The notes beneath the pieces were generated by a model. The model searched no databases, was not told the origin of the DNA, and saw only the letters and a program-made list of their open reading frames with translations. Below are positions 32,474 through 40,350 of a DNA stretch of 55,788 nucleotides, piece after piece (positions within the stretch are counted from its first letter, which is position 1; each line of letters starts with the position of its first letter). This stretch comes from JAQUBU01 sp036677685 (GTDB lineage Bacteria; Bacillota; Syntrophomonadia; Syntrophomonadales; Syntrophomonadaceae), in the NCBI GenBank assembly GCA_036677685.1, contig JAVBWA010000020.1, forward strand, positions 1 through 55,788, written 5' to 3'. Position numbers and translations under genes: made by a program.

Positions 32474-33841
32474 TTACCCGGCATAGTAATTCTGCAGGAT
32501 GTTTTGGCGGTAGTGCTGTTGTTTATTATCTAAAAAGGTATTGGTCACCCGGTCCAGAAATTGCATGGTTCCCTGGTATCCCAGCGATAAGATCCGCTGC
32601 CCGCCTACCCGGTCATGAATGGGATAACCGAGACGGACCAGGGGGATGCCTTCCCGTTCGGTCAGGTAGCGGCCATCAGAATGGCCGATTGCCAGGTTGA
32701 CATTTTTTTTCTTGCACTGCTCCCTGATCCCGGTAAAATCAGCCTCCGGTATAAGCGAGATGTCCTCGGTAAAAATGCTGCCATCAGATTGCAGGAGGTT
32801 CCTCAAGGTTCCGTTTTTAGCACCGGTGGCCACTACCGCTGGAATAAGACCATTTTCCAAACAGGTGCTGGCAACAGCATAAACCAGTTCCGGTTCACCA
32901 AAGATGGCACAACGAATCTGGGCATTGTATTTATGTGAATCGATCATCCCATCCAAAAGCCTTCCCCGCTCCAGCAGCAACGGTGCTGGAACTCGATTCC
33001 CGCTCAATTCCTGGAGCAAAGCCAGAAAACGATCAGTAGCTGCAATGCCCATAGGGATAGGCAGATTGTAAAGGGGTACGCCAAATTGCTGTTCCAGGTA
33101 ATGCCCGGCCGAAAAATCATCCTCCACGGTCAGGCCTAGTTGTATAGTGGCCTGGGCTCCGCCCATGGCCTTGATATCGTCAAGCCTGGTGCCTCCCAAG
33201 GGAATCTTTTGATAGGAATGGATAAAAGGCATATCCAGAGTATCCGAAAAATCGGGACAGAGGATATACTCCAGTTCCATCATGGCCAAAAGCCGTTTTA
33301 TTTCCCGCAAATCAGCAGGGCTCAGGTTGGGAACGATTATATTGACTTTCTGATGTTTGACAGTCGCTCTGCTAAGACGGCTTACAATCTCCCGCACCGC
33401 GCGAAAATATCCTTCACTGTGGGAACCACCGTAACCAGGAGTCGCCACGCTAAGCAGCGGGAAATCTTGCAAATCCCTAGCACGCAAATAATCCTGGCAG
33501 ATGCGCCCCACATCTTCGCCGATGGTTTCGGCTAAACAGGTGGTAAGAACCCCAATCATTTTAGGCCGGTACATATGCATGATGTTGTCCAGGCCGCGGA
33601 TCAGATTGTCCTCACCGCCATAGATGGTGCCCTTTTCGTTCAAGGAACTGGAGCCCACATCAATTGGTTCGTTAAAATGCTCTGCAATATGGCGGCGCAT
33701 ATAGGTACTGCAACCCTGAGAACCATGAATTATTACCATGCTTTGCTCAATGCCCTTGAAGGGAAGAATGGCGCCCATAGGCATGCACATCTGACAGGGG
33801 TTCTCGGAAACGTTCCGGCTGTGTTCAGTTCTTGCTTCCAT
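32474..33841 (-). CDS. nifN: Nitrogenase cofactor scaffold subunit NifN
   Basis: 455 residues, homologous to NifK but with a reduced cysteine set. Motifs: NPCQMCMPMGA, IIHGSQGCSTYMRRH, GVLTTCLAETIGEDV and TPGYGGSHSEGY. With NifE it forms the scaffold where NifB-co matures to FeMo-co. The start overlaps the end of nifE by 17 bases, and GGAGGGAGGAAATACTTG lies before it, implying translational coupling. It is not fused to nifB. Confidence 0.95.
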   Translation of the reverse strand: MEARTEHSRNVSENPCQMCMPMGAILPFKGIEQSMVIIHGSQGCSTYMRRHIAEHFNEPIDVGSSSLNEKGTIYGGEDNLIRGLDNIMHMYRPKMIGVLTTCLAETIGEDVGRICQDYLRARDLQDFPLLSVATPGYGGSHSEGYFRAVREIVSRLSRATVKHQKVNIIVPNLSPADLREIKRLLAMMELEYILCPDFSDTLDMPFIHSYQKIPLGGTRLDDIKAMGGAQATIQLGLTVEDDFSAGHYLEQQFGVPLYNLPIPMGIAATDRFLALLQELSGNRVPAPLLLERGRLLDGMIDSHKYNAQIRCAIFGEPELVYAVASTCLENGLIPAVVATGAKNGTLRNLLQSDGSIFTEDISLIPEADFTGIREQCKKKNVNLAIGHSDGRYLTEREGIPLVRLGYPIHDRVGGQRILSLGYQGTMQFLDRVTNTFLDNKQQHYRQNILQNYYAG

Positions 33842-35213
33842 CAAGTATTTCCTCCCTCCAGGCTGGCGGCTGCTTCAGATACATCCATACGGGAGAGCAT
33901 ACCGTTGCATAAACTTCGCGGGCAAAATTTACAGCACCTTCGAAACCGCTCAGCGGATGTTTGCGATCATGGTTGTGATCGATAAAGGCTTTGCCCAGCT
34001 TATAAGCCAGGGGCCTTTCCTTAACCCCCCCTACCAGCAAATCAGCCTCCTGCTCCAGCATGAATTTCTCCAGCTCGGAGGGATTGGCATCATCCAGAAT
34101 AACCGTTCCGTCGTCTACCAGTTCATCAATGGTCTGGTATTCTTCCGGGCGGCCGGTTTGGGTGCCGATCATTACCACATCAATACCAATTTCCCGAAAT
34201 TGCTTGATCAGGGAAATAGCTTTGAAACCACCCCCCACATAAATGGCGGCTTTTTTCCCTTCCAGATGGGAACGGTAGTAATCGATAGCTGGCTGGCAGC
34301 GCTGCTTTTCCCGCTCAATGATGGCTTCGGCCTTTTCCCAGGCAACAAAATCATCCAGGGCCAGGGCAATTTCCCGCAGAGAATGGGCTGTGTCCTCCAT
34401 GCCCAGGAAGGAAACATGAAGCGATGGTATGCCATATATTTCGCCCATTTTTTGCGCCAGATAAAACATGGAACCGGCACACTGAACAATATTTAAAAGC
34501 GAGCGAGGGGCAGCTTTCAAGCTCTGGTAAGTAGAATCACCGGTAAATACGGAATTAATCTGGATGCCCATTTCCTGCAGGTAATTTTTTATTATCCAAA
34601 CTTCCCCGGCCAGATTAAAGTCGCCCAGGTAGTTGATCCCCTCCCGGGGTAGCGAATAATTCTCACCGGACATCAGGCGGAGCAATACCGCACAGGCGGC
34701 CCGGTAGCCCTCGGACTTGTTGCCGCTGAAGCCGCTGGATTCCACGGGTATGACTTCTATACCATGTTTTAGGCGGGCTTGCTGGCAAACCGCTTCCAGA
34801 TCATCACCGATTACACCGACTATACAGGTGGAATAGACCAGAACCAGCGGCGGGTGGTATTTATCCACCAGTTCATCGATAGCCCGGGCCAGCTTCTTCT
34901 CTCCGCCGAAAATGATATCCTGTTCCTGCAAATCGGTGCAAAAACTGAAACGGTATAAATCAGAATTGCTGCTCAGACTGCCCCGGATATCCCAGGTATA
35001 GGCAGCACAGCCGATGGGGCCATGTACCAGATGAACAGCGTCGGTTATGGGATTTAAGACCACTCGGGCACCGCAATATACACAAGCCCGCTGGCTGACA
35101 CAACCGGCCACGCTGTCGGCCTGACATTTCAGGCTCTGCTTGCGCTTGCCCTTGGTGGTAATGGAAGGTATTCTCTCCTTGATCAAGGGGCTGGCTTCAA
35201 AAATGGCGGCCAT
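33825..35213 (-). CDS. nifE: Nitrogenase cofactor scaffold subunit NifE
   Basis: 462 residues, homologous to NifD. Cysteine motifs: GCVSQRACVYCGARVVL near residue 38, HGPIGCAAYTWD near 65 and YSTCIVGVIGDDL near 130. ESSGFSGNKSEGY and LNIVQCAGSM follow; HPLSGFEGAVNFARE at the C-terminus is typical of NifE. It forms the NifEN scaffold with NifN. CGAAAGGAGGAGAATGT precedes the start, 22 bases after nifK. Confidence 0.96.
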   Translation of the reverse strand: MAAIFEASPLIKERIPSITTKGKRKQSLKCQADSVAGCVSQRACVYCGARVVLNPITDAVHLVHGPIGCAAYTWDIRGSLSSNSDLYRFSFCTDLQEQDIIFGGEKKLARAIDELVDKYHPPLVLVYSTCIVGVIGDDLEAVCQQARLKHGIEVIPVESSGFSGNKSEGYRAACAVLLRLMSGENYSLPREGINYLGDFNLAGEVWIIKNYLQEMGIQINSVFTGDSTYQSLKAAPRSLLNIVQCAGSMFYLAQKMGEIYGIPSLHVSFLGMEDTAHSLREIALALDDFVAWEKAEAIIEREKQRCQPAIDYYRSHLEGKKAAIYVGGGFKAISLIKQFREIGIDVVMIGTQTGRPEEYQTIDELVDDGTVILDDANPSELEKFMLEQEADLLVGGVKERPLAYKLGKAFIDHNHDRKHPLSGFEGAVNFAREVYATVCSPVWMYLKQPPAWREEILDGSKN

Positions 35214-35235
35214 ACATTCTCCTCCTTTCGGCGAA

Positions 35236-36621
35236 TTACATAATGAGTTCGAGGTCTTCATCACTGGCTTCCCGGTCAAGCTGATCCAGGAGGGCATTGC
35301 TGATCATTTCCAAAAGCCGTAAAGCTCCGCGATAACCAAGCACCGGCAAATAGCTGTGCACACTGCGGTCCAGAATGGGGAAACCCAGGCGAACCAGGGG
35401 AATCTCTTCCGCCCGGGCTATGAATTTACCGTAGCTGTTGCCGATCAGCAGGTCTACCGGCTCGTTTTTAATCCACTGGTGCAGTTCAAACAGGTCGCCT
35501 CCGGCTTTAACCCGCCCCTTGATCCCGGCTTCATCAAGCATGGACCGTACTACCTGCTCAAAAAAGCCCGGGCTTGCCCCCAGGCTTCCAGTTGGAGTGC
35601 CGGTAAGTACATGGATGGGCTTCATGCCCAGGCTAATAACAAATTCGGTCATGGATGTTACAATATCAGGGTCACCAAAAATGGCCGCCCGCTTGCCTGC
35701 AAAGTGATAATGGGTATCGGTCATGATATCTACCAACTGCCCCCGCTCCTCCTCCAAAGAGTAAGGCACCTCACAGGCAAAACTCTGGCGCAGGGCCATC
35801 AGCAGTTCGTCAGTGGCCTTGATTCCGATGGGGGTCTTAAGAGCCAGAGCCGGAACCTGGCACTTGCGGTCCAATTGGAAGGCCGCATCACTGGAAGCGT
35901 AGCTCCCCAAAGCCAGGGTCAACCGGGAATTGCCGGAATCACGGATAGCTTCCACCCGGCTTCCGCCCTGCGGGTACATATTAAAGTGTCCAGTCATCGG
36001 AGAATCCATAACCCCCGAGGTATCAGGAAACATTATAAATGGAATCCCCATTGCTTTAAGCAGGTGCTTGATTTCCCGCATATCACCGGGATTTACAAAG
36101 CCGGGCAGAATATTAACCTGCTCTTTCTTGGCTTCCGTATTACTGGTAGCCAGGTAGCTCACCATAGCCTTGGTCATATTGGAAAAACCCGTTACATGCG
36201 ACCCCTGGTAACTGGGGGTGTTGGCGTGAATAACCACTTTGCCATCGGGGATTTCGGCGGACTTAATAATTGTGGGAATATCATCACCAATGGTTTCCGA
36301 CAGACAGGTGGTATGGATAGCCATCACATCCGGATTGTAAAGTGTAAATACATTTTTGATAGCCGCCTTGAGATTGGCTACCCCGCCAAAAACCGAGGCG
36401 CCTTCAGTGAAGGAACTGCTGGAAGCCAGCACCGGTTCCCGGAAATGACGGGTCAAATGCGAACGGTGGTAGGAGCAGCAACCCTGGGAACCATGACTGT
36501 GCGGCAGGCAGCGATGGATGCCCAGTGAAGCATACATCGCACCGATCGGCTGGCAGGTCTTGGCCGGGTTTATTACTGCTCCGCTACGGGTATTGATTTC
36601 TTTAGGTGTACAGTTTAACAT
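35236..36621 (-). CDS. nifK: Nitrogenase MoFe protein beta subunit NifK
   Basis: 461 residues, the short clostridial type that lacks the N-terminal extension of Azotobacter NifK (about 520). P-cluster cysteines are present in AKTCQPIGAMYASLG, HGSQGCCSYHRSH and IHTTCLSETIGDDI, and the Ser ligand region in NTPSYQGSHVTGF. It pairs with NifD to form the catalytic tetramer. Start at 36621 follows GAAGGAGGAAGCTAAAG, only two bases after the nifD stop. Confidence 0.97.
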   Translation of the reverse strand: MLNCTPKEINTRSGAVINPAKTCQPIGAMYASLGIHRCLPHSHGSQGCCSYHRSHLTRHFREPVLASSSSFTEGASVFGGVANLKAAIKNVFTLYNPDVMAIHTTCLSETIGDDIPTIIKSAEIPDGKVVIHANTPSYQGSHVTGFSNMTKAMVSYLATSNTEAKKEQVNILPGFVNPGDMREIKHLLKAMGIPFIMFPDTSGVMDSPMTGHFNMYPQGGSRVEAIRDSGNSRLTLALGSYASSDAAFQLDRKCQVPALALKTPIGIKATDELLMALRQSFACEVPYSLEEERGQLVDIMTDTHYHFAGKRAAIFGDPDIVTSMTEFVISLGMKPIHVLTGTPTGSLGASPGFFEQVVRSMLDEAGIKGRVKAGGDLFELHQWIKNEPVDLLIGNSYGKFIARAEEIPLVRLGFPILDRSVHSYLPVLGYRGALRLLEMISNALLDQLDREASDEDLELIM

Positions 36622-36623
36622 CT

Positions 36624-38231
36624 TTAGCTTCCTCCTTCGGCAATGCTGCCCTCCAGCAAGGGACGTATCCTCCAGGGAGGGACCAGATAGTTCCAGGCCG
36701 GGGTGGTAAAACACATGCTTATATCACGGGCGAAATTGACAGCTCCCTCGAAACCGGCATATGGACCGCTGTAGTCGTAATTGTGCAGTTGTTTGGAAGG
36801 TATACCCATCTTCTGCACACTGTATTTGTCCTTAATCCCTGAAGAAAAGATGTCCGGCTGCAGGATTCTGATAAATTCTTCGGTTTCAAAATGATTCAGG
36901 TCGTCCACTATGATGCTTCCCTCTTTCATATGGGGGTTAAGACCGTCATAATAACCCAGGGGGATTTTAGCTTTCAGTTCCTCCAATTTTTCAGGGGACA
37001 TTTTTATACGGAAACGCTCGGGGTCCGGCTCAATGCGCAACTCCGGAATATTTTTACTATCGGCATCGGATTTTATATCCGGTATAACCTGGCGCCCTTC
37101 ATAATCATCGCGGTGAGCGAATTCGTAACCGGCCAGGATCGTCTCGATCCCCAGTTCTTCATAAAGTCCCTGGTAGTGATGGCCGCGGGAGCCGCCTACA
37201 AAACAAAAGGCAGTTTTACCGCTGCAGATGCGCTGGTAGGGCTCCAAAAGCGGCTCGATTCGGGAGATTTCCCGGCATATTATCTCCTCGGTCTTTTCCA
37301 TCAGCCCCTGATCTCCAAAGTAAAGAGCCATGTTGCGCAGTGATTCAATGGTCGAGCGAATACCGATGAAATTGACTTTCAACCAGGGAGTACCATATTT
37401 TACTTCCAGCATCGTAGCGATATAGTTGATGGAACGATGGCATTGCACCAGGTTCAGCTCGGCTATATGAGCGTTTTTTAATTCCTCATAGGAGCCGTCA
37501 CCGGTCATCACCGCTTGAATGGTATAACCAATCTCCTCCAAAAGTTTTTTGATCACCCAGCCATCACCACCGATGTTATACTCACCCAAAATATTTATGG
37601 TGTATGGGCTGAGGGGTTCTTCCATTTCCCCCTGACCAATGACTTCACTCATAAGGATATTGTTGGCGATATGGTGGCCGGCGGATTGGCTTACCCCTTT
37701 ATAGCCTTCACAACTGTAAGCTGTAATGCTGATGCCGTGTTTTTCCACCGCCTGTCGGGCAACGGCTTGAATATCATCTCCGATCAGACCTACCGGGCAG
37801 GTGGCAGAAATGGTGATTGCCTGCGGCTTGAATATTTCCATTACCTCATCGATGGTCTGGGCTAATTTCTTCTCGCCGCCAAACACGATATCGCTCTCCT
37901 GCATATCCGTTGATACGCAGTAAGCCAGGTAGTTTTTAGCCGGATCATCACTATGGGCTTTGTTTCGGCGGGTCAGCCAACTGTAATAGGCACAGCCAAT
38001 CGGGCCATGCACAATATTAACCACATCCTTAAGCGGACCCAGTACCACGCCTTTACAACCAGCGAAAGCGCAGCCGCGATTGGTGATAATTCCTGGTATG
38101 GTGCGGGTGTTGGCCTCGATAACCTGCGCTTCCGGGCCGCTGTCCTTGATAACGATATGTTTCTTGCGGTTTATTTTTGCCTTGGACGGATATTGATTCA
38201 GGATTTCCTGCAATTTGTTTTCACTAATCAC
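36624..38231 (-). CDS. nifD: Nitrogenase MoFe protein alpha subunit NifD
   Basis: 535 residues. P-cluster Cys in GCAFAGCKG, GPIGCAYYSW and SATCPVGLIGDD. FeMo-co ligands are seen as Cys in LNLVQCHRSINYI and His in LHNYDYSGPY, the Mo-type context. The Gln and His of the active site are in GVSQSAGHHIAN. An insertion of about 50 residues near 385-440 (QVIPDIKSDADS to HMKEGSIIVDD) is known from Clostridium NifD. GTG at 38231 (VISENKLQEIL) is preferred, since homologues begin close to this and GAGGGGAGTTG lies upstream; another GTG at 38285 would overlap nifI2. Confidence 0.97.
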   Translation of the reverse strand: MISENKLQEILNQYPSKAKINRKKHIVIKDSGPEAQVIEANTRTIPGIITNRGCAFAGCKGVVLGPLKDVVNIVHGPIGCAYYSWLTRRNKAHSDDPAKNYLAYCVSTDMQESDIVFGGEKKLAQTIDEVMEIFKPQAITISATCPVGLIGDDIQAVARQAVEKHGISITAYSCEGYKGVSQSAGHHIANNILMSEVIGQGEMEEPLSPYTINILGEYNIGGDGWVIKKLLEEIGYTIQAVMTGDGSYEELKNAHIAELNLVQCHRSINYIATMLEVKYGTPWLKVNFIGIRSTIESLRNMALYFGDQGLMEKTEEIICREISRIEPLLEPYQRICSGKTAFCFVGGSRGHHYQGLYEELGIETILAGYEFAHRDDYEGRQVIPDIKSDADSKNIPELRIEPDPERFRIKMSPEKLEELKAKIPLGYYDGLNPHMKEGSIIVDDLNHFETEEFIRILQPDIFSSGIKDKYSVQKMGIPSKQLHNYDYSGPYAGFEGAVNFARDISMCFTTPAWNYLVPPWRIRPLLEGSIAEGGS

Positions 38232-38268
38232 TTTGTTTTCAACTCCCCTCGGGGCAGTTGCCCCAATG

Positions 38269-38643
38269 CTAAATAGCCTGCTCACCCCGTTCTCCGGTGC
38301 GCAGTCTTACCACATCTTGGATGGGTAGAATAAAGATTTTACCGTCCCCACGGCTTCCTTGCTGGTTTACCCGGATGATGACATCAATTACTTCCTTTAA
38401 CTGTTCATCCGGAACTATAATGGAGAATAAACGTTTGGGTATCAACCGGCCTCCGGTAGAGAGGGTATCTTCAATCAACCCGCGCAGTTCCTCACCGCTG
38501 TCAACAAGTTTGCCGAGGTCCATGGTCATTTTGCCGCGGCCCATGACCTTGATCGCTGTCATACCGAAAATGCCGATATCCAGCAGAGCCCGTTTAGTCT
38601 CATTAACCTTGTTCATACGGATAATACTCATAATTTCCTTCAT
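38269..38643 (-). CDS. nifI2: PII-like nitrogenase regulator NifI2
   Basis: 124 residues of the PII superfamily. IIRMNKVNETKRALLDIG at the start, VMGRG before a long T-loop that contains the RLIPKRLFSIIVPD stretch characteristic of NifI2, then GSRGDGKIFILPI and RLRTGERGEQAI. With NifI1 it forms a complex that blocks NifDK when ammonium is available and is relieved by 2-oxoglutarate (known from Methanococcus). ATG at 38643 has AGGAGG at 7 bases; ATG 38649 is too close to it. Confidence 0.95.
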   Translation of the reverse strand: MKEIMSIIRMNKVNETKRALLDIGIFGMTAIKVMGRGKMTMDLGKLVDSGEELRGLIEDTLSTGGRLIPKRLFSIIVPDEQLKEVIDVIIRVNQQGSRGDGKIFILPIQDVVRLRTGERGEQAI

Positions 38644-38681
38644 TCGCATTCCTCCTTCCTACAGCATAAAAAGCATCTTGC

Positions 38682-39008
38682 CTACAGCCCCTTGCTGCCG
38701 CTGCTGATGGTATAGCTCTCCTCTACCTGTGTAACAAAAATCTTGCCGTCACCGAAAGCGCCTTTTTCACCGCTGCGGGCATACTTGGATATAATACTGA
38801 TGATGTCTTCCTTGTCCTCATCGCGGATTACTATCAGCAGCATTTCCTTGGGAATTTCATCATAGATTATTGCTCCTACATTAATGCCGCGCTGTTTGCC
38901 GCGGCCCACCACATCGATTTTGGTTACAGCCGGAAAACCGGCGCTGTTGAGCTCGGATAGAATGATATTACTCCTCTCGGGTCTGACAATAGCTCTAATC
39001 ATCAACAT
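38682..39008 (-). CDS. nifI1: PII-like nitrogenase regulator NifI1
   Basis: 108 residues, PII superfamily. MIRAIVRPERSNIILSEL at the start, VVGRGKQRGINVG leading into a T-loop, KGAFGDGKIFV and YTISSGSKGL at the end. Its position directly after nifH, with nifI2 next, is the standard nifH-I1-I2-D-K order of anaerobes and archaea. It is the partner of NifI2 in post-translational switch-off. GGAGGAGGAATCTAT precedes the start, 14 bases after nifH. Confidence 0.95.
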   Translation of the reverse strand: MLMIRAIVRPERSNIILSELNSAGFPAVTKIDVVGRGKQRGINVGAIIYDEIPKEMLLIVIRDEDKEDIISIISKYARSGEKGAFGDGKIFVTQVEESYTISSGSKGL

Positions 39009-39022
39009 ATAGATTCCTCCTC

Positions 39023-39847
39023 CTAAATAGAATCCAGTATTCCGTGCTCCATCATCAATTCTTCCAGGCGATCCTGTACCATGGGTTTGGGGATGACAAA
39101 CATTTGGTTATGATGGATCTTCTGGGACAAGGCGCGATATTCATCAGCCTGAGCAGCTGCGGGGTCGAAATCAATTACTGTTTTACGGTTAATTTCTGCC
39201 CTTTGCACGATATTATCGCGGGGTACGAAGTGAATCAATTGTGATCCCAGTTCGCTTGCGAAAGCCTGCAGAAGATCCAGTTCATTATCGACTTTACGGC
39301 TGTTGCAAATGATGCCCCCCAGGCGGACCTCGCCATTCTGTGCGAACTTCTGAATCCCTTTGCATATGTTGTTGGCGGCATAAAGGGCCATCAACTCACC
39401 GGAAGCGACAATATATATCTCCTTGGCCTTGCCTTCCCGGATAGGCATAGCAAAACCTCCGCAAACCACGTCGCCCAGGACATCATAAAATACGTAATCC
39501 AGTTGATCGGTATAGGCCCCCAGGGATTCGAGCATATTAATTGAGGTTATAATTCCCCGCCCGGCGCAGCCTACACCCGGCTCCGGACCGCCTGATTCCA
39601 CACAACGGGTTTCCTTGTAACCGCTGAGCAGGATATCCTCCAGAAGGATATCTTCACCCTCGTCACGCAAGGTATCAAGGACGGTCTTTTGGGTAAGCCC
39701 GTTAAGCAGCAAACGTGTGGAATCACCTTTGGGATCGCAGCCGACCACCATGACCCGGTTTCCTGCTTCCGCCAGGGCTGCCACCGTATTTTGGGTGGTG
39801 GTGGACTTGCCAATCCCGCCCTTGCCATAAATTGCTATCTGTCTCAT
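39023..39847 (-). CDS. nifH: Nitrogenase iron protein NifH
   Basis: 274 residues. P-loop GKGGIGKSTTTQN, switch CDPKGDSTRLL, and the bridging 4Fe-4S cysteines in GVGCAGRG and DVVCGGFAMP. The Arg of the GCAGRG segment is the usual ADP-ribosylation site, but no draT/draG is seen; NifI1/I2 may replace that control. It delivers electrons to NifDK with ATP hydrolysis. First gene of the operon, behind a long leader with two tandem candidate ANTAR-type terminators. GAGGGAGGAAGGATT precedes the start. Confidence 0.98.
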   Translation of the reverse strand: MRQIAIYGKGGIGKSTTTQNTVAALAEAGNRVMVVGCDPKGDSTRLLLNGLTQKTVLDTLRDEGEDILLEDILLSGYKETRCVESGGPEPGVGCAGRGIITSINMLESLGAYTDQLDYVFYDVLGDVVCGGFAMPIREGKAKEIYIVASGELMALYAANNICKGIQKFAQNGEVRLGGIICNSRKVDNELDLLQAFASELGSQLIHFVPRDNIVQRAEINRKTVIDFDPAAAQADEYRALSQKIHHNQMFVIPKPMVQDRLEELMMEHGILDSI

Positions 39848-39953
39848 AATCCTTCCTCCCTCTTTTATGGAATTTTACGGCTAATATTTTTACAGGTTTG
39901 ATTAATGGGATTTTGCTTGCGGCTCAGCATTCATATCCGGGTACCTCCTCTCC

Positions 39954-39997
39954 AAAAAAGAGCTTCCGGAGAATTCTCTCCGGAAGCACCATTGCTC
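39954..39997 (-). terminator. Second candidate ANTAR-controlled terminator in the nifH leader
   Basis: Minus strand GAGC-AATGGT-GCTT (39997 to 39984), a hexaloop with A1 and G4. Its 3' arm is part of a perfect 11-pair terminator stem, GCTTCCGGAGA with TCTCCGGAAGC, followed by CTTTTTT. It lies about 105 bases before nifH. Confidence 0.87.
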
Positions 39998-40035
39998 AGC
40001 TCTTATTATTTAGTTTTGTTGGGCCAGGAAAAAAC

Positions 40036-40076
40036 AAAAAACGCCTTCCGAGCGCTGCTCAGAAGGCGACCTTGCC
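40036..40076 (-). terminator. First candidate ANTAR-controlled terminator in the nifH leader
   Basis: Minus strand GGC-AAGGTC-GCC (40076 to 40065), overlapping the stem CGCCTTCTGAGC with GCTCGGAAGGCG (11 of 12 pairs), then TTTTTTG and TTTTTT. It lies 40-60 bases upstream of the second one. Confidence 0.87.
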
Positions 40077-40109
40077 ACAAATCAATAATTAACTTGTTAT
40101 TATTTGATA

Positions 40110-40138
40110 ATACTATCAGCCCAAATTGAAAAAATCAA
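40110..40138 (-). promoter_or_regulatory. Possible nifH promoter
   Basis: Minus strand: TTGATT (40138-40133), 17 bases, TAGTAT (40115-40110). Modest match. No sigma-54 type GG/GC pair was found on this strand here. Confidence 0.35.
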
Positions 40139-40161
40139 TGGTAAACAAGCCCTATTATTCA

Positions 40162-40177
40162 TGTATACCCGTATACA
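40162..40177. promoter_or_regulatory. 16-bp palindrome between nifH and the activator gene
   Basis: TGTATACCCGTATACA, a perfect 7-bp dyad around CC. It also fits TGT-N10-ACA, the NifA enhancer pattern, but without a sigma-54 promoter for nifH it may instead be an operator for a GTATAC-binding factor. Confidence 0.45.
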
Positions 40178-40275
40178 GCAATTAAGACCCTCTTGCCACT
40201 GCCGATAATTCTAAGTAAACAAAACAGTCTTCCCATGGTAAATTAATAATTCTTTATTATTATATTGATTCTGCC

Positions 40276-40304
40276 TTGGACAAAATATATAAATAAAATA
40301 TATA
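40276..40304 (+). promoter_or_regulatory. Likely promoter of the sigma-54 activator gene
   Basis: TTGGAC (40276-40281), 17 bases, TATATA (40299-40304), in an AT-rich stretch. A GTATAC site lies at 40311-40316, where transcription would start. Confidence 0.55.
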
Positions 40305-40350
40305 AATATAGTATACACTTTGGATTGATTTAGATTTGAGGGATAAATTT

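Noticed and set aside
40036..40076. TGGCA at the nifH leader as a sigma-54 -24 box
   Set aside because: No GC pair lies at the required 10-base spacing; the segment is part of the hexaloop/terminator.
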